DNA of 64,000 bases from NCBI GenBank assembly GCA_003576535.1, contig QXCQ01000209.1, positions 20,871-84,870 on the forward strand. Direction: 5' to 3'. The stretch is from Nakamurella silvestris (GTDB lineage: Bacteria; Actinomycetota; Actinomycetes; Mycobacteriales; Nakamurellaceae). Positions within the stretch are counted from its first letter, which is position 1. Every line of letters starts with the position of its first letter. The notes beneath the pieces were generated by a model, which saw only the letters and a program-made list of their open reading frames with translations, was not told the origin of the DNA and ran no database searches. The position numbers and the translations under genes were made by a program. Positions 7,971 through 18,303 of this stretch are shown here, one piece after another.

Positions 7971-9011
7971 TCAGGACCGGACGGCCGACCCACCCAGTGC
8001 TGCGGTCAGTTCGCTGAGCACATCATGCGCCTGTCCGGAGGTTCCGTAGCCGGCGGCACGCGGATGACCGCCACCGCCCAGCGTGGCGGCGACGGCAGCC
8101 ACGTTGGCGAAGTTCTTCGCCCGCAGGGACACCTGCCACCTGCCGGGGTCGGTCTCCTTGATGACGGCGGCGACCTCGGCCTCGTCGGCGGTACGGATGA
8201 TGTCGATGACGGAGTCGAGTTCCTCCTGGCGCATCCCCTCGGCGGCGGCCAACGAGATCGTCACGGCGACGAGCCCCGCCCCGCCCACGGCAGATCGGTC
8301 CAGGACCGCATCCCCCAGCACGGAGGACAACATGCCGAGCCACCCGAACGGATGGCTGTCCATGATCGGCCGGATGATCTCCTCCGGGTCGATCCGATGT
8401 TCCAGCAGTTCCGCCGCCAGCACGTGATCCTGGGAGGCGGCGAACCGGAACCCACCGGTGTCCGTGGCCAGACCTGCGTACAGGTTGGTGGCGATGGCCT
8501 TCGTCAGATCCTGATCCAGGTCGTTCAGGATCTCGGCGATCAGGCAGACCGTGGCATTGGCCCCGGTGTCGATGAGCTGGTGGTTGCCGAAACCGGTGTT
8601 GCTCGCATGATGGTCGATGCAGACCGAGTCCCCGGCGGTGCGGAACAGCGAACCGAGCGCGCCCAGTCGTTCGACCGAGCCGACATCGACGGAGACGACC
8701 AGGTCCGGTGTGGTCGGAACCAGCTCGACCGGCCGGATCAGATGCTGTCCGGGAAGGGCGCGGAGCGAGGCCGGGACCTCCGACGGGTAGCTGAAGGAGA
8801 CCACCACCTCACGACCGGAGCTTTCCAGGGCCAGCCCTAGGGCAAGGGCGCTGCCCAATGCGTCGGCGTCGGGATTCACATGGGCCAGGATGACCACCGT
8901 CCGCGCCTTGACCAGAGCCTTCAGCACGGCGGCGAGGTCGGTCCGGCGCTTGTTCGTCCGCCCGCCGAGTTCGGTCATGAACGCTTTCAGGGACTCCACC
9001 GACTCGGCCAT
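7971..9011 (-). CDS. nrnA: DHH-DHHA1 phosphoesterase, oligoribonuclease/pAp phosphatase NrnA-like
   Basis: This cytoplasmic phosphoesterase probably degrades nanoRNAs, pAp or cyclic-dinucleotide products (M. tuberculosis Rv2837c acts on c-di-AMP and pApA). The DHH domain shows HVNPDADALGSAL near residues 44-56, VDVGS, and the name-giving DHH at 133-135 (CIDHHASN). The DHHA1 domain ends with GGGGHPRAAG. The length of 346 aa is normal for the family. It starts 3 bp after the rbfA stop, the conserved rbfA-nrnA pairing of actinobacteria, so the two are almost certainly co-transcribed. Confidence 0.92.
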   Translation of the reverse strand: MAESVESLKAFMTELGGRTNKRRTDLAAVLKALVKARTVVILAHVNPDADALGSALALGLALESSGREVVVSFSYPSEVPASLRALPGQHLIRPVELVPTTPDLVVSVDVGSVERLGALGSLFRTAGDSVCIDHHASNTGFGNHQLIDTGANATVCLIAEILNDLDQDLTKAIATNLYAGLATDTGGFRFAASQDHVLAAELLEHRIDPEEIIRPIMDSHPFGWLGMLSSVLGDAVLDRSAVGGAGLVAVTISLAAAEGMRQEELDSVIDIIRTADEAEVAAVIKETDPGRWQVSLRAKNFANVAAVAATLGGGGHPRAAGYGTSGQAHDVLSELTAALGGSAVRS

Positions 9012-9014
9012 GGA

Positions 9015-9548
9015 TCAGCGGCCGGCGTCAGTGGGTTCGGTCGAGGCGTCCGTGTCCGAGTCCTCGAGATCCTCGGCATCGTCGCTGTCGAGGTCCTCGT
9101 CCGGGTCCTCGTCGAGATCCTCGGCGACCTCACGCGGGGACTTGTACGGGTCGGCGTCGCCGGCGTACCGCGCTTGCGCGGCCTGGGCGGCGACTGCCGC
9201 GTCGGCGGCCTGGGCGACCGCGAGCAGTTCGTTCATCCGACGGGCGCCGTCCGGCACCTGGTCGAGTTTGAAGGCCAGGGTGGGGGTGAACTTGATGCCG
9301 GTCTGCTTGCCGACCGCGCTGCGGAGCACCCCGGTGGCGCTGGTCAGTGCCGCGCCGGTGGCCGCGGTCTCCTCGGCATCGCCGTAGACGGTGTAGTAGA
9401 CGACAGCATCCCGCAGGTCAGGGGTGACGGTCGCGGCGGTGATGGTCAACATCGCCAGCCGCGGGTCCTTGACCTGGTGTTCGATCTCCGTGGCCACGAT
9501 CGCCACGATGCGTTTGGCCAGTCGCCGTGCGCGTGCTGAATCAGCCAT
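9015..9548 (-). CDS. rbfA: 30S ribosome-binding factor RbfA with acidic tail
   Basis: RbfA assists late 16S rRNA 5' maturation on the 30S subunit. The KH-like core is seen in [20 protein letters not shown], then [31 protein letters not shown] and [20 protein letters not shown]. The ATG at 9548 has AAAGGA about 7 bp upstream. Length is 177 aa, longer than a minimal RbfA, because the last 35 or so residues are very acidic ([20 protein letters not shown]). A similar acidic extension is on RimP in the same cluster. It is separated from infB by a strong hairpin but belongs to the same gene group. Confidence 0.93.
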   Translation of the reverse strand: MADSARARRLAKRIVAIVATEIEHQVKDPRLAMLTITAATVTPDLRDAVVYYTVYGDAEETAATGAALTSATGVLRSAVGKQTGIKFTPTLAFKLDQVPDGARRMNELLAVAQAADAAVAAQAAQARYAGDADPYKSPREVAEDLDEDPDEDLDSDDAEDLEDSDTDASTEPTDAGR

Positions 9549-9620
9549 GGGTGGGTCCTTTCGTCTTCCGAGGTCGACCGGTGCGGGCCGGGGCGGGCAC
9601 CGGTCGAGAACACCGGGCCC

Positions 9621-9648
9621 GCGGCCGGCCGTTGGTACGGCCGGCCGC
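9621..9648 (-). terminator. Hairpin between infB and rbfA
   Basis: Perfect 11-bp arms GCGGCCGGCCG (9621-9631) and CGGCCGGCCGC (9638-9648) with a 6-nt loop. It lies 22 bp beyond the infB stop. There is no U-tract. It could terminate or attenuate transcription, or protect the 3' end, inside the operon. Confidence 0.6.
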
Positions 9649-9669
9649 GAACCCAGTGGTTGTCGAGCT

Positions 9670-12534
9670 CTAGTTGGAGCGAGGCTTCTCGCGCGTCTCG
9701 TAGGTCTCGATGGTGTCGTCGATCTCGATGTTGTTCCAGCTGCCCAGTCCGACACCGCACTCGAAGCCCTCGCGGACCTCGGTGGCGTCATCCTTGAACC
9801 GCTTGAGCGAGTCGATCTGCAGGTTGTCGTTGACCACGACACCGTTGCGGAGCAGACGGGCCTTGGCGTTCCGGCGGATGGTGCCCGTCCGGACGATGCA
9901 ACCGGCGATGTTGCCGAACTTCGAGGACCGGAAGACCTCGCGGATCTCCGCGGAGCCCACCATGACCTCTTCGAACTCCGGCTTCAACATGCCCTTCAGC
10001 GCGGCCTCGATCTCGTCGATGGCCTGGTAGATCACGCTGTAGTAGCGGATGTCGACACCCTCGCGGTCAGCGAGTTCCTGCACACCACGGACCGGCTTGA
10101 CGTTGAAACCGACAACGATCGCCTCGGTGGTCGCGGCCAGGTTGATGTCGTCCTGGGTGATGCCACCGACGCCGCGGTGGACGACACGCAGGTTGACCTC
10201 GCCACCGACCTCGAGCTTCATCAGCGAATCCTCGAGCGCCTCGACGGTGCCGGAGTTGTCGCCCTTGATGATCAGGGTCAGGTTCTCGATCTTGTTCTCG
10301 GCCAGGGCGGCGCCCAGGTCCTCCAACGTGATCCGGCGGCGGTTGGCCACCATCGCCTTGCGCTGCCGTGCCTGACGCCGTTCGGCGATCTGGCGGGCAA
10401 CCCGGTCCTCTTCCACGGCGAGGAAGGAATCTCCCGCGCCGGGGACGGAGGTCAGGCCGAGCACCTGGACCGGACGCGACGGGGTCGCCTCCGTGACCGG
10501 CTCGCCGTGATCGCCGAGCATCGCGCGAACACGACCGTAGGCGTCACCGGCGACGATGGAGTCACCGACGCGCAGGGTTCCGCGCTGCACCAGGACGGTG
10601 GCGACCGCACCACGACCGCGGTCGAGGTGGGCCTCGATGGCCACACCCTGCGCCGGCATGTCGGGGTTGGCCCGCAGGTCCAGGGCGGCGTCGGCGGTCA
10701 GCAGGACGGCTTCGAGCAGACCGTCGATGTTGATCCGGGACTTCGCCGAGATCTCCACGAACATGGTCTCCCCGCCGTACTCCTCGGCGACCAGACCGTA
10801 CTCGGTCAGCTGCTGCCGGATCTTGTCCGGGTTCGCGCCTTCCTTGTCGATCTTGTTGATCGCGACGACGATCGGCACCTCGGCCGCGGCGGCGTGGTTG
10901 ATCGCCTCCACGGTCTGCGGCATCACACCGTCATCGGCGGCCACGACGAGCACGACGATGTCGGTGGACTTCGAGCCACGGGCACGCATGGCGGTGAACG
11001 CCTCGTGACCCGGGGTGTCGATGAAGGTGATCAGACGCTCGTTGCCGCCCAGCTCGGTGGTGACCTGGTAGGCACCGATGTGCTGGGTGATGCCGCCGGC
11101 CTCGCGGTCGACGACGTTGGTGCTGCGGATGGCGTCGAGGAGCTTGGTCTTACCGTGATCGACGTGACCCATGACGGTGACGACCGGCGGACGGACCTGC
11201 AGCTCGTCCTCACCGCCGTCGTTCTCGCCGTAGGACAGGTCGAAGGTCTCCAGCAGCTCGCGGTCCTCCTCGTCCGGGGACACGATTTCGATGACGAAAC
11301 CCATCTCCGTGCCGAGCAGTTCCAGGATGACGTCCGACACCGACTGGGTGGCGGTCACCATCTCACCGAGGTGGAACAGGGCCTGCACCATCGAGGCCGG
11401 GTTGGCGTCGATCTTGTCCGCGAAATCACTCAGGGACGAGCCTCGGACCAGGCGGATCGTGCTGCCGTCGCCGCGGGGCAGGGTGACGCCACCGACCGAC
11501 GGAGCCTGCATGTTGTCGAATTCCTGGCGACGCTGCTTCTTGGACTTGCGCCCCTTGCGGGACGGGCCGCCCTGGCGCCCGAAGGCACCAGCGGCGCCAC
11601 CGCGGCCACGGCCGCCGGCACCCGGACGGGCGCCGCCGCCACCGGGACCACCGGTGTTACCACCGGGAGCTCCACCGGGACCACCGCTGCGGTAGGCACC
11701 GCCACCGGCGGGGGCACCGCCGGGCGAGCCACCGCGGTAGCCGCCGGGGGCGCCACCGGGACGAGGGGCTGCACCCGGACGACCGCCGGGGGTACCGGGA
11801 CGCGGGGCACCGGGACCTGCGGGGCGCGGGGCCCCACCGGGAACACCCGGGCGACCGGCCGGCGGGCGCGGGACACCGGGGACGCTGCCGCCGGGCCGCG
11901 GGGCGGCCGGACGGGCGCTGCCGCTGCCCACACCGAACGGGTTGTTGCCCACACGCGGCGGACGAGGTGCACCGGGCACCCCACCGCCGGCCGGACGCGG
12001 CGGACGGCTGTCCGACGTCTCCGGGCGGGCCGGACGAGCAGGGGCCGGGGTGGCCGCTGCCGGACGGAACTCCGGGTTCGGATCCGCGGCGGGGGCCGGA
12101 GCCGGTGCCGGGGCGGGAGCCGGAGCTGCAGCAGCCGCCGGGGCGGGAGCTGCGGGTTTGGCGACCGGACCGGGCACGGACGGCTTGGGCCGATCCACCG
12201 GGGCCGGTGCGGCGGCCGGGGCCGGAGCAGCAGCAACCGGGGCTGCCGCGGCGGGTGCCTCGGCTGCGGGAGCTGCCGGGGCCGGTGCGGCTGCGGCCGG
12301 CGCTGCCGGACGCGGTGCCGCCGGACGGGCCGGACGAGGGGTCGGCTTCGCATCGGCCGATTCGGCCGCGCTTGCCGCTGGGAAGGAGTCGCGGAGCTTA
12401 CGGACCACCGGTGCTTCGATGGTCGACGATGCGCTCTTCACGAATTCACCAAGCTCCTGGAGCTTGGTCATGATCTCTTTGCTGGACTTGCCGAGCTCTT
12501 TTGCGAGCTCATGTACTCGGGCCTTGCCTGCCAC
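9670..12534 (-). CDS. infB: Translation initiation factor IF-2
   Basis: IF-2 is the GTPase that places initiator fMet-tRNA on the 30S subunit and promotes subunit joining. The N-terminal IF2_N segment ([20 protein letters not shown]) is followed by a very long Ala/Pro then Gly/Arg/Pro-rich linker (about residues 60-330). The G domain has G1 GHVDHGKTK near residue 455, DTPGHEAF and NKID. C-terminal domains end with [20 protein letters not shown]. The length of 954 aa is usual for high-GC actinobacteria. The linker is encoded by GC-rich near-repetitive DNA, which produces long meaningless open frames on the opposite strand. Confidence 0.97.
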   Translation of the reverse strand: MAGKARVHELAKELGKSSKEIMTKLQELGEFVKSASSTIEAPVVRKLRDSFPAASAAESADAKPTPRPARPAAPRPAAPAAAAPAPAAPAAEAPAAAAPVAAAPAPAAAPAPVDRPKPSVPGPVAKPAAPAPAAAAAPAPAPAPAPAPAADPNPEFRPAAATPAPARPARPETSDSRPPRPAGGGVPGAPRPPRVGNNPFGVGSGSARPAAPRPGGSVPGVPRPPAGRPGVPGGAPRPAGPGAPRPGTPGGRPGAAPRPGGAPGGYRGGSPGGAPAGGGAYRSGGPGGAPGGNTGGPGGGGARPGAGGRGRGGAAGAFGRQGGPSRKGRKSKKQRRQEFDNMQAPSVGGVTLPRGDGSTIRLVRGSSLSDFADKIDANPASMVQALFHLGEMVTATQSVSDVILELLGTEMGFVIEIVSPDEEDRELLETFDLSYGENDGGEDELQVRPPVVTVMGHVDHGKTKLLDAIRSTNVVDREAGGITQHIGAYQVTTELGGNERLITFIDTPGHEAFTAMRARGSKSTDIVVLVVAADDGVMPQTVEAINHAAAAEVPIVVAINKIDKEGANPDKIRQQLTEYGLVAEEYGGETMFVEISAKSRINIDGLLEAVLLTADAALDLRANPDMPAQGVAIEAHLDRGRGAVATVLVQRGTLRVGDSIVAGDAYGRVRAMLGDHGEPVTEATPSRPVQVLGLTSVPGAGDSFLAVEEDRVARQIAERRQARQRKAMVANRRRITLEDLGAALAENKIENLTLIIKGDNSGTVEALEDSLMKLEVGGEVNLRVVHRGVGGITQDDINLAATTEAIVVGFNVKPVRGVQELADREGVDIRYYSVIYQAIDEIEAALKGMLKPEFEEVMVGSAEIREVFRSSKFGNIAGCIVRTGTIRRNAKARLLRNGVVVNDNLQIDSLKRFKDDATEVREGFECGVGLGSWNNIEIDDTIETYETREKPRSN

Positions 12535-12814
12535 TGCTCTCCTTAGAGTGAGGTCAGGCTGGGGCGCCGGACCTCTAGTTGTGCTGGTTGCTGCTCATCG
12601 CTGGTGCTTCACGACATGCTCACGATGGGTCGACCTGCTTTCGATCTTGACGGCGGTCCCGCGGCTGCGGGACCGTCTCCAGCCCCGGGCCGAGGATTTC
12701 GGGCCCGGTGTGCTGAACTGCTGTTCGAACCACGGGCGGGTTCGAACCACCTGCGGTGCTCGAGCCGACTGCCTGCTCGAACGGGACTTCAATCTCGAAC
12801 TACCTGCGCTCGAA
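12535..12814 (-). other. ylxR-infB spacer: two hairpins and short direct repeats
   Basis: This 280-bp leader between ylxR and infB holds no gene. Two hairpins stand out: CGGTCCCGC/GCGGGACCG (12654-12675, 4-nt loop) and CCGGGCC/GGCCCGG (12685-12708). From about 12722 to the end of ylxR, four related copies of a TTCGAACCAC/TCGAACTAC-type motif recur, two of them as adjacent 15-bp units that overlap the ylxR stop. The hairpins may act as an attenuator or processing site ahead of infB. Confidence 0.5.
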
Positions 12815-13159
12815 CTACTTGCGGAGGCCGGGCTGCTGCCCGTCCTCCCCCACCGGGGCATCGAGGGACTCGATGAACCCGATCAACGCCGACTCGTCCA
12901 GCTCCCCGTTGACCCGGAGGGCCCGCGGGAACGCTCGACGACGCTGGGCCAGGCGCAGGCAGTCCGATGTCGGATGGAGCCAGGCGCCACGGCCGGGATT
13001 CCGCAGTCGTACATCCGGTACCAGGGCACCGGCGACGGCAACGACGCGGAGTAGATCTCGACTCGGATGCCGCTGCCGACAGCCGACGCAGGTGCGGATC
13101 GGGGTGCTCCCCGAAGGCACTTCGACGGCCGGCAGAACTGAACTCCGGGCCAGCATCAC
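12815..13159 (-). CDS. ylxR: YlxR (DUF448) RNA-binding protein
   Basis: YlxR proteins are small nucleic-acid-binding proteins encoded between nusA and infB; roles in RNase P modulation or transcription have been proposed. The family signature is clear: [19 protein letters not shown], then [13 protein letters not shown] and [10 protein letters not shown]. Annotated from 13159 it has 114 aa. A TAGAGT hexamer at 13165-13160 abuts this start; if it is a true -10 box, transcription would begin inside this reading frame and the GTG at 13120 would be the real start. It lies between nusA and infB as in most actinobacteria. Confidence 0.88.
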   Translation of the reverse strand: MMLARSSVLPAVEVPSGSTPIRTCVGCRQRHPSRDLLRVVAVAGALVPDVRLRNPGRGAWLHPTSDCLRLAQRRRAFPRALRVNGELDESALIGFIESLDAPVGEDGQQPGLRK

Positions 13160-13286
13160 ACTCTACCGCCGATCCGTGCCGGGTAGGACATTCCCCTCGC
13201 CGGTGTTCCGGCGATCTGCCACGGCAGCACTGTCGGCTGTGTCACACCACACCGGGCCGGGGCCGGCTGCGGGCCCGAGGGGGTGC

Positions 13287-14288
13287 TCAGCTCTCGTCCG
13301 GTTCGACGGGGGCGGCGTCGCTGCGGATGTCGATCCGCCAGCCGGTCAGCCGAGCGGCCAACCGGGCGTTCTGCCCTTCCTTGCCGATCGCCAGCGACAG
13401 CTGGAAGTCCGGCACGATCACCCGGGCGGCCCGAGCGGCCGCGTCGACCACGGTGATGGAGAGGGCGCGCGCCGGGGAGAGCGCGTTCCCGACGAAGGTC
13501 GCCGGATCGTCGTCGTAGTCGATGATGTCGATCTTCTCACCGTTGAGCTCGCTCATGACGGCGCGCACCCGGGAGCCCATCGGCCCGATGCAGGCACCCT
13601 TGGCATTGACCCCGGCGACGGTGGCCCGGACCGAGATCTTCGTCCGGTGACCGGCCTCGCGGGCCACCGCGGTGATCTCCACGGTGCCGTCCTTGACCTC
13701 GGGCACCTCACGGGCGAACAACTCGCGGACGAGGTTCGGGTGGGTACGGGAGAGGGTGATCTGGGGCCCGCGCATACCGCGGACGACCGAGACGACGTAG
13801 CAGCTGATGCGCTTGCCGTGCTCGTAGGTCTCCTCCTTGGACTGCACCTGCTCGGCGGCCGGGATGACTCCCTCGACGCCTTCCAGGTCGACCACGACCA
13901 CACCCTTGGCGTTGACCCGGGCGTCGGCGCTGATCTTGCCGCTGATCAGTTCGCCTTCCTTGCCGGCGAAATCGCCGAAGGTGCGCTCGTTCTCGACATC
14001 CCGCAGGCGCTGCAGGATGACCTGCCGTGCGGTGGTGGCCGCGATCCGGCCGAAGTCCTGAGGGGTGTCGTCCCACTCGTCGACGACAGCACCGGAATCG
14101 TCCAGTTCCCGGGCGAGAACCCGGATCTGGCCGGTCTTCTGGTCCACCTCGACCCGGGCCTGGGCCACGTGGCCGTCGGTGTGGCGGTAGGCGGTGAGCA
14201 GGGCCGTCTGCAGGGTCTCGATCAACGAATCGAAGGAGATGCCCTTCTCCCGCTCGACGGCGCGTAGTGCGGCGATGTCAACATTCAT
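13287..14288 (-). CDS. nusA: Transcription termination/antitermination factor NusA
   Basis: NusA binds RNA polymerase and nascent RNA and modulates pausing, termination and rRNA antitermination. The N-terminal domain begins [20 protein letters not shown]. The S1 domain region contains [14 protein letters not shown] and the KH domains contain [31 protein letters not shown] and [23 protein letters not shown]. The length of 333 aa, without C-terminal acidic repeats, is normal for actinobacteria. Its ATG overlaps the rimP stop (ATGA), so the two are translationally coupled. Confidence 0.97.
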   Translation of the reverse strand: MNVDIAALRAVEREKGISFDSLIETLQTALLTAYRHTDGHVAQARVEVDQKTGQIRVLARELDDSGAVVDEWDDTPQDFGRIAATTARQVILQRLRDVENERTFGDFAGKEGELISGKISADARVNAKGVVVVDLEGVEGVIPAAEQVQSKEETYEHGKRISCYVVSVVRGMRGPQITLSRTHPNLVRELFAREVPEVKDGTVEITAVAREAGHRTKISVRATVAGVNAKGACIGPMGSRVRAVMSELNGEKIDIIDYDDDPATFVGNALSPARALSITVVDAAARAARVIVPDFQLSLAIGKEGQNARLAARLTGWRIDIRSDAAPVEPDES

Positions 14289-15133
14289 CGGAGGGTGTCT
14301 TCCTGTTTCTCGTCTTCGGCATTCTCATCATCGTCTGTCTGTACTGCATCCGCAGCGTCGAGCCCGGGCGATCCCACGGTCTGCTCGGCTGCTCCCGGAT
14401 CGCCGTTCTCGGCGTCCTCCGGTTCCAGGTCGTCCTCGGCGTCCGCACCCTCGTCGTCGAGGTCGTCGACGTCCAGGTCGTCGACGTCGAAATCCTCGTC
14501 CTCGTCCAGGTCCACGTCCGCCTCGACGTCATCGGCTTCCGCCCCGTCGGATTCCACACCGTCGGACGCGTCGGCACCGTAGTTCTCGTCGTGACCCGGC
14601 AGGTTCGCCGCGTCACGCAGGCCCACCGGCCCACCCTCGTCCGCGGCCAGGATCGCCGCATCGGCCTTGGGGATGCCGTTGAACTCCACCTCGACCTTGG
14701 CCCGGGTGATCCGCGCCAACGGCACGAAGGTGCTCTTCAGGTTGATCAGCAGCTCCAGCTGCTCGGCGTCGACCCGGCGGATGCGGCCGATCAGCTCGGT
14801 GTCGTCGTCCAGGGTGACAGCGATCAACCGCCCACGGGAGCGACGGAAATGACGTTCGACGGTCAGCGGCCGACCGATACCCGGGGACGTGACCTCCAGG
14901 GTGTACGGAGCCTCGCCCATCGGATCCTGCGGCTGCTCGTCGAGCACCTCCGCCAGATCGCGGCTGACCTTCGCCGCGGCGTCCAACGGCACACCCTGGT
15001 CGGAGTCGATGACGATCCGCACCAGGCGGCGTCGGCCCGCGGCCACCACCACCAGGTCCTCCAGGTCGAAACCGGCACGGCCGGCGACCTCGGCGGCAAG
15101 TTCGCGAAGTCTGCCCTCGTCTGCGCGTCCCAT
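14285..15133 (-). CDS. rimP: Ribosome maturation factor RimP with long acidic C-terminal extension
   Basis: RimP is needed for 30S assembly. The start ATG at 15133 follows AAAGGA at a good distance. The core (about residues 1-165) shows [36 protein letters not shown] and the small C-terminal Sm-like part ([14 protein letters not shown]). The total of 282 aa is about 100 more than usual: residues 180-282 are an Asp/Glu tail with [14 protein letters not shown] repeats. The frame extends far upstream, but those parts are antisense to the DUF4439 genes and are rejected. RimP is the first gene of the cluster, so its upstream region should hold the operon promoter. Confidence 0.93.
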   Translation of the reverse strand: MGRADEGRLRELAAEVAGRAGFDLEDLVVVAAGRRRLVRIVIDSDQGVPLDAAAKVSRDLAEVLDEQPQDPMGEAPYTLEVTSPGIGRPLTVERHFRRSRGRLIAVTLDDDTELIGRIRRVDAEQLELLINLKSTFVPLARITRAKVEVEFNGIPKADAAILAADEGGPVGLRDAANLPGHDENYGADASDGVESDGAEADDVEADVDLDEDEDFDVDDLDVDDLDDEGADAEDDLEPEDAENGDPGAAEQTVGSPGLDAADAVQTDDDENAEDEKQEDTLR

Positions 15134-15314
15134 CGCGATCCTTTCGCCTGTGGAGTTGTGTCCCGCTGTCGTCCCACCCACGGGTCTGCCCGGAGTGTCC
15201 GGGCGCCAGGCCCGGTGAGATTTCACGTCTGCGTGAGGTGAGTATCTTAGCCCGGACTCGCCCCCGACAGCGCCGCGCTTCGCCTTACGGCGTCGCGCCT
15301 GGAATGATGACCGG
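15134..15314. promoter_or_regulatory. Divergent promoter region rimP / Tat lipoprotein
   Basis: This 181-bp spacer separates the rimP operon (minus) from the Tat lipoprotein gene (plus). On the minus strand a TAAGAT hexamer near 15247-15252 is a reasonable -10 box and would give a leader of about 100 nt before rimP. No terminator is expected between divergent genes and none is seen. Confidence 0.4.
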
Positions 15315-15833
15315 GTGAACTCCCCTGGAACCTCCCGCTTCGGCCGGCGGACATTTCTGCTCGCCGCCGGTGGCGCCGCCCTTCCGTTGGCCGCCGCCTG
15401 CAACCCCTTCGGGTCGTCGACCAGAGCCACCACCACGGTGACGGCCGACGCTCCGCCGCCGGTCGATGCGCTGCCCAACCTGATCGCGACCACCCGCTTC
15501 CATCTGGTCCGGATCGATGCCGCGATCGCGGCCGACAAGACCGCGGCGAAGCAGTTGACGGACATCCGCAGCGACCGGGCCGAGCACCTCAAGGCACTGG
15601 AGGATGAGCTGACCCGTACCAGCGGCGTCACCAGCCCGGCGGCTCCCTCGGACGCGGTCCAACGGGTCGAGGTGCCGCAGGACCCGGTCGACATCATGGC
15701 CCTCGTGCGATCGGATGCGGCCAACGACCAGCTGCTGTTCAACGACGCCCTTTTGACCTGTACACCTTTCCGGGCGGCGCTGTACGCGACCATTTCGGCC
15801 TGCCTGGCCAGCCACCGAGCGGTGACCGCATGA
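15315..15833 (+). CDS. Twin-arginine exported lipoprotein of the RimP neighbourhood
   Basis: A 172-residue protein starting with GTG. The N-terminus MNSPGTSRFGRRTFLLAAGG has a twin-arginine motif, and LAAAC forms a lipobox with Cys29, so it is predicted to be Tat-exported and lipidated. The mature part is helical (DALPNLIATTRFHLVRIDAAIA) and includes DRAEHLKALEDELTR, like half of a ferritin-like bundle. It overlaps the next gene by 4 bp (ATGA). An equivalent pair (Rv2843/Rv2844) sits next to rimP in M. tuberculosis, supporting a conserved but unexplained link. Function is unknown. Confidence 0.8.
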   Translation: MNSPGTSRFGRRTFLLAAGGAALPLAAACNPFGSSTRATTTVTADAPPPVDALPNLIATTRFHLVRIDAAIAADKTAAKQLTDIRSDRAEHLKALEDELTRTSGVTSPAAPSDAVQRVEVPQDPVDIMALVRSDAANDQLLFNDALLTCTPFRAALYATISACLASHRAVTA

Positions 15834-16399
15834 CGAGCCCACAGAGCACCGAAGAACCGACCGCACGCTCCGGCAGCGCCGGCAGTACCGAGCCGGGTAC
15901 CTCGGCCGGGACGGCCCCGGTTGCGGCCTCCGTACCGGTGGCGAGCAGCCAGGCACCGGGTGCGATCGAGGAACGCGCCCTGAAGCTGCTCCGCGCGGCG
16001 GTGTCCGTGGAACACGCCGCGATCTGGGCTTACGGCCTGATCAGCGCCTACTCCGCCAAGGACGCCGATCTCATCCGGACGAACCGGAACGGTCACATCT
16101 TCCGGCGGGACGCGGCCAACGACCGGATCGCCGCCGCCGGTGGTGAACCGGTTCAGCCTCGTGCCGCGTACAACCTGCCGGTCGACGTCGTCGACGTGGA
16201 GAGTGCCCGTCAGCTCGCCCGGATCGCCGAGTCGGACTGCGCGAAGGCCTGGCGTGCCGTCGTCGGCGGGACCGACAGCCCGGATCTGCGGACCTTCGCC
16301 CTCTCCGGCCTGTCCGACTCCGCGGTGCGGCTGGCGATGCTGCGCAAGCTGTCGAAGCTGACGCCGTTCACCACACCGTTCCCCGGCAAGACCGGCTGA
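15830..16399 (+). CDS. DUF4439 ferritin-like protein
   Basis: A 189-residue protein. After a Ser/Thr/Ala-rich N-terminal stretch of about 45 residues, a helical domain follows: ERALKLLRAAVSVEHAAIWAYGLISAY, with an E-H pair typical of DUF4439 ferritin-like bundles, then RRDAANDRIAAAGGEP. It has no signal peptide, unlike its upstream partner. The ATG overlaps the stop of that gene, so the two are likely translated together and may pair as a membrane-anchored and a cytoplasmic subunit. Metal binding is possible but unproved. Confidence 0.8.
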   Translation: MTSPQSTEEPTARSGSAGSTEPGTSAGTAPVAASVPVASSQAPGAIEERALKLLRAAVSVEHAAIWAYGLISAYSAKDADLIRTNRNGHIFRRDAANDRIAAAGGEPVQPRAAYNLPVDVVDVESARQLARIAESDCAKAWRAVVGGTDSPDLRTFALSGLSDSAVRLAMLRKLSKLTPFTTPFPGKTG

Positions 16400-16412
16400 G
16401 CCGGGCACGCTG

Positions 16413-16447
16413 GCCCCAGAAACCACCCAGAACCACCCAGAAACCAC
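16413..16447. repeat. Short tandem CCCAGAAACCAC-type repeat
   Basis: Three near-identical units of 11-12 bp (CCCAGAAACCAC, CCCAGAACCAC, CCCAGAAACCAC) sit immediately beyond the DUF4439 stop and before the family-1 hairpin. The block has no coding value. Confidence 0.7.
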
Positions 16448-16517
16448 CTGACCGCGCTCCTCCCCGACAATCGCGCTTGCTGCATGCAGCGCGAACGTCG
16501 GGAGGGAGCGCGGTCAG
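16448..16517. repeat. Family-1 hairpin repeat, copy 1 (convergent terminator)
   Basis: Two 30-bp arms beginning CTGACCGCGCTCC pair at 26 of 30 positions around a 10-nt loop. The same sequence recurs at 39014-39075 and, inverted, at 51173-51240. One arm always reads GACAATCGCGC and the other GACGTTCGCGC, so the small internal mismatch is conserved. The element lies between the convergent ends of the DUF4439 gene and proS and probably ends transcription from both sides. Confidence 0.8.
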
Positions 16518-16539
16518 TCGTTTCGGGAGTGCTGTGGGA

Positions 16540-18303
16540 CTATCCGCGGACGAGCGCGACCACCGTGTCGATGACGGACTCGACCGCCACCTCCTCCTTG
16601 TCCCCGGTCCGGCGATCCTTGAGCTCCACCACGCCCTGGGCCAGGCCCCGCCCGACCACCAGGATCGTCGGCACCCCGATCAGCTCGGCGTCGGCGAACT
16701 TGATCCCCGGCGAGGCGACCCGGTCGTCCAGCATGACCCGGATGCCGGCGGCGTCGAGTTCGGCGGCGATCTTCTCCGCCCCCGCGCTCAGTTCCTCACC
16801 CTTGCCCGCGATGACCACGTGCACGTCGGCCGGGGCGATCTCCCGCGGCCAGATGAGTCCCTTGTCGTCGTGGTTGGCCTCGGCCACCACGGCGACGGCC
16901 CGGGAGACACCGATCCCGTAGGAGCCCATCGTCACGGTGACGAGCTTGCCGTTGACGTCGAGCACCTTCAGGTCCAGGGCCTCGGCGTACTTGCGGCCGA
17001 GCTGGAAGATGTGGCCCATCTCGATCCCGCGGGCGGTGTGCAGCACCCCGCCGCTGGGTCCGGGGCTGGGATCGCCGTCCCGGATCTCGGCGGCCTGGAT
17101 GACACCGTCGGCGGTGAAGTCCCGCTCGGCAACCAGGTCGATGACGTGACGACCCTGCTCGTTCGCGCCGGTCACCCAGCGGGAGCCGGACACCACGCGG
17201 GGGTCGAGCAGGTACCGGATACCGCTGCTGCCGTTCTCACCGAGCACACCGGGTCCGATGTAGCCCTTGACCAGTACGGGGTTGGCCTTGAAGTCGACCT
17301 CGTCGAAGGCCTCGACCTCGGCCGGGGAGACCTGGGCCTCCAGTCGTTTGGTGTCGACCTCCCGGTCACCGGGAAGGCCGATCGCCAGCGCCTCGGCGCT
17401 GCCGTCCGGGTGGCGCAGCTTGACCAGCACGTTCTTCAGGGTGTCGCCGGCATGCCAGGGACGGTCCTCGCGCGGGAAGGCGGCGTTCAGGTGGTCGACC
17501 AGGGTCTGGATGGTCGGGGTCTCGGGGGTGTCCTCGACGTGGGCGGCCGCGGTGCCCTCGTAGGGAATGGCCTCCGGAGTGGGGACCACGACGGCCTCGA
17601 CGTTGGCCGCGAAGTCACCCGACTCGCTGCGGACGTAGGTGTCCTCGCCGACCTCGGACTCGGCCAGGAACTCCTCGGAGGCCGACCCGCCCATGGCACC
17701 GGACATCGCCGAGACGATGACGTACTTGAACCCGAGCCGGTCGAAGGTGCGGATGTAGGCGTCACGGTGCCGCTGGTAGGAGGCGGCAAGACCCTCGTCG
17801 GAGATGTCGAAGGAGTAGGAGTCCTTCATCACGAACTCGCGGCCGCGCAGCAGGCCCGCTCGGGGACGCGCCTCGTCGCGGTACTTCGTCTGGATCTGGT
17901 AGATCACCGCGGGCAGGTTCTTGTACGAGGAGTAGATGTCCTTGACGAGCAGGGTGAACATCTCCTCGTGGGTGGGTCCGAGGAGGTAGTCCGCGCCCTT
18001 GCGGTCCTTCAACCGGAACAGGTTGGGGCCGTATTCGGTCCACCGACCGGTGGCCTCGTAGGGCTCGCGGGGCAGCAGCGCGGGGAAGGAGACCTCCTGG
18101 AAGCCCTCGCGGTCCATCTCCTCGCGGACGATGTTCTCGACGTTGCGCAGCACCTTCAGGCCCAGGGGCAGCCAGGTGTAGATGCCGGGGGCGGCCCGGC
18201 GGATGTAGCCGGCCCGGACGAGGAGTCGATGGCTCGGGACCTCGGCGTCGGCAGGATCCTCGCGCAGGGTTCGCAGGAACAACGAGGACATGCGGGTAAT
18301 CAC
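16540..18303 (-). CDS. proS: Prolyl-tRNA synthetase
   Basis: Class II aminoacyl-tRNA synthetase that charges tRNA-Pro. The start GTG at 18303 gives the family N-terminus [20 protein letters not shown] and has AAGGAG upstream; 587 aa. Class II motifs are visible (GIYTWLPLG, then [25 protein letters not shown], and [13 protein letters not shown]). The YbaK-like editing insertion lies between residues about 230 and 400, and the anticodon-binding domain ends [24 protein letters not shown] hexamer at 18357-18352 is a likely -10 box. The longer frame to 18351 is unlikely. Confidence 0.96.
   Translation of the reverse strand: MITRMSSLFLRTLREDPADAEVPSHRLLVRAGYIRRAAPGIYTWLPLGLKVLRNVENIVREEMDREGFQEVSFPALLPREPYEATGRWTEYGPNLFRLKDRKGADYLLGPTHEEMFTLLVKDIYSSYKNLPAVIYQIQTKYRDEARPRAGLLRGREFVMKDSYSFDISDEGLAASYQRHRDAYIRTFDRLGFKYVIVSAMSGAMGGSASEEFLAESEVGEDTYVRSESGDFAANVEAVVVPTPEAIPYEGTAAAHVEDTPETPTIQTLVDHLNAAFPREDRPWHAGDTLKNVLVKLRHPDGSAEALAIGLPGDREVDTKRLEAQVSPAEVEAFDEVDFKANPVLVKGYIGPGVLGENGSSGIRYLLDPRVVSGSRWVTGANEQGRHVIDLVAERDFTADGVIQAAEIRDGDPSPGPSGGVLHTARGIEMGHIFQLGRKYAEALDLKVLDVNGKLVTVTMGSYGIGVSRAVAVVAEANHDDKGLIWPREIAPADVHVVIAGKGEELSAGAEKIAAELDAAGIRVMLDDRVASPGIKFADAELIGVPTILVVGRGLAQGVVELKDRRTGDKEEVAVESVIDTVVALVRG

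Noticed and set aside
9424..12546. 1040-codon plus-strand open frame
   Set aside because: It is antisense to infB and arises from the GC-rich Ala/Pro/Gly linker. Its protein has no domain and the IF-2 frame is unambiguous.
12730..12760. tRNA T-loop-like GGTTCGAACC
   Set aside because: The surrounding sequence does not form acceptor, D and anticodon arms; the motif belongs to the short repeats of the ylxR-infB spacer.
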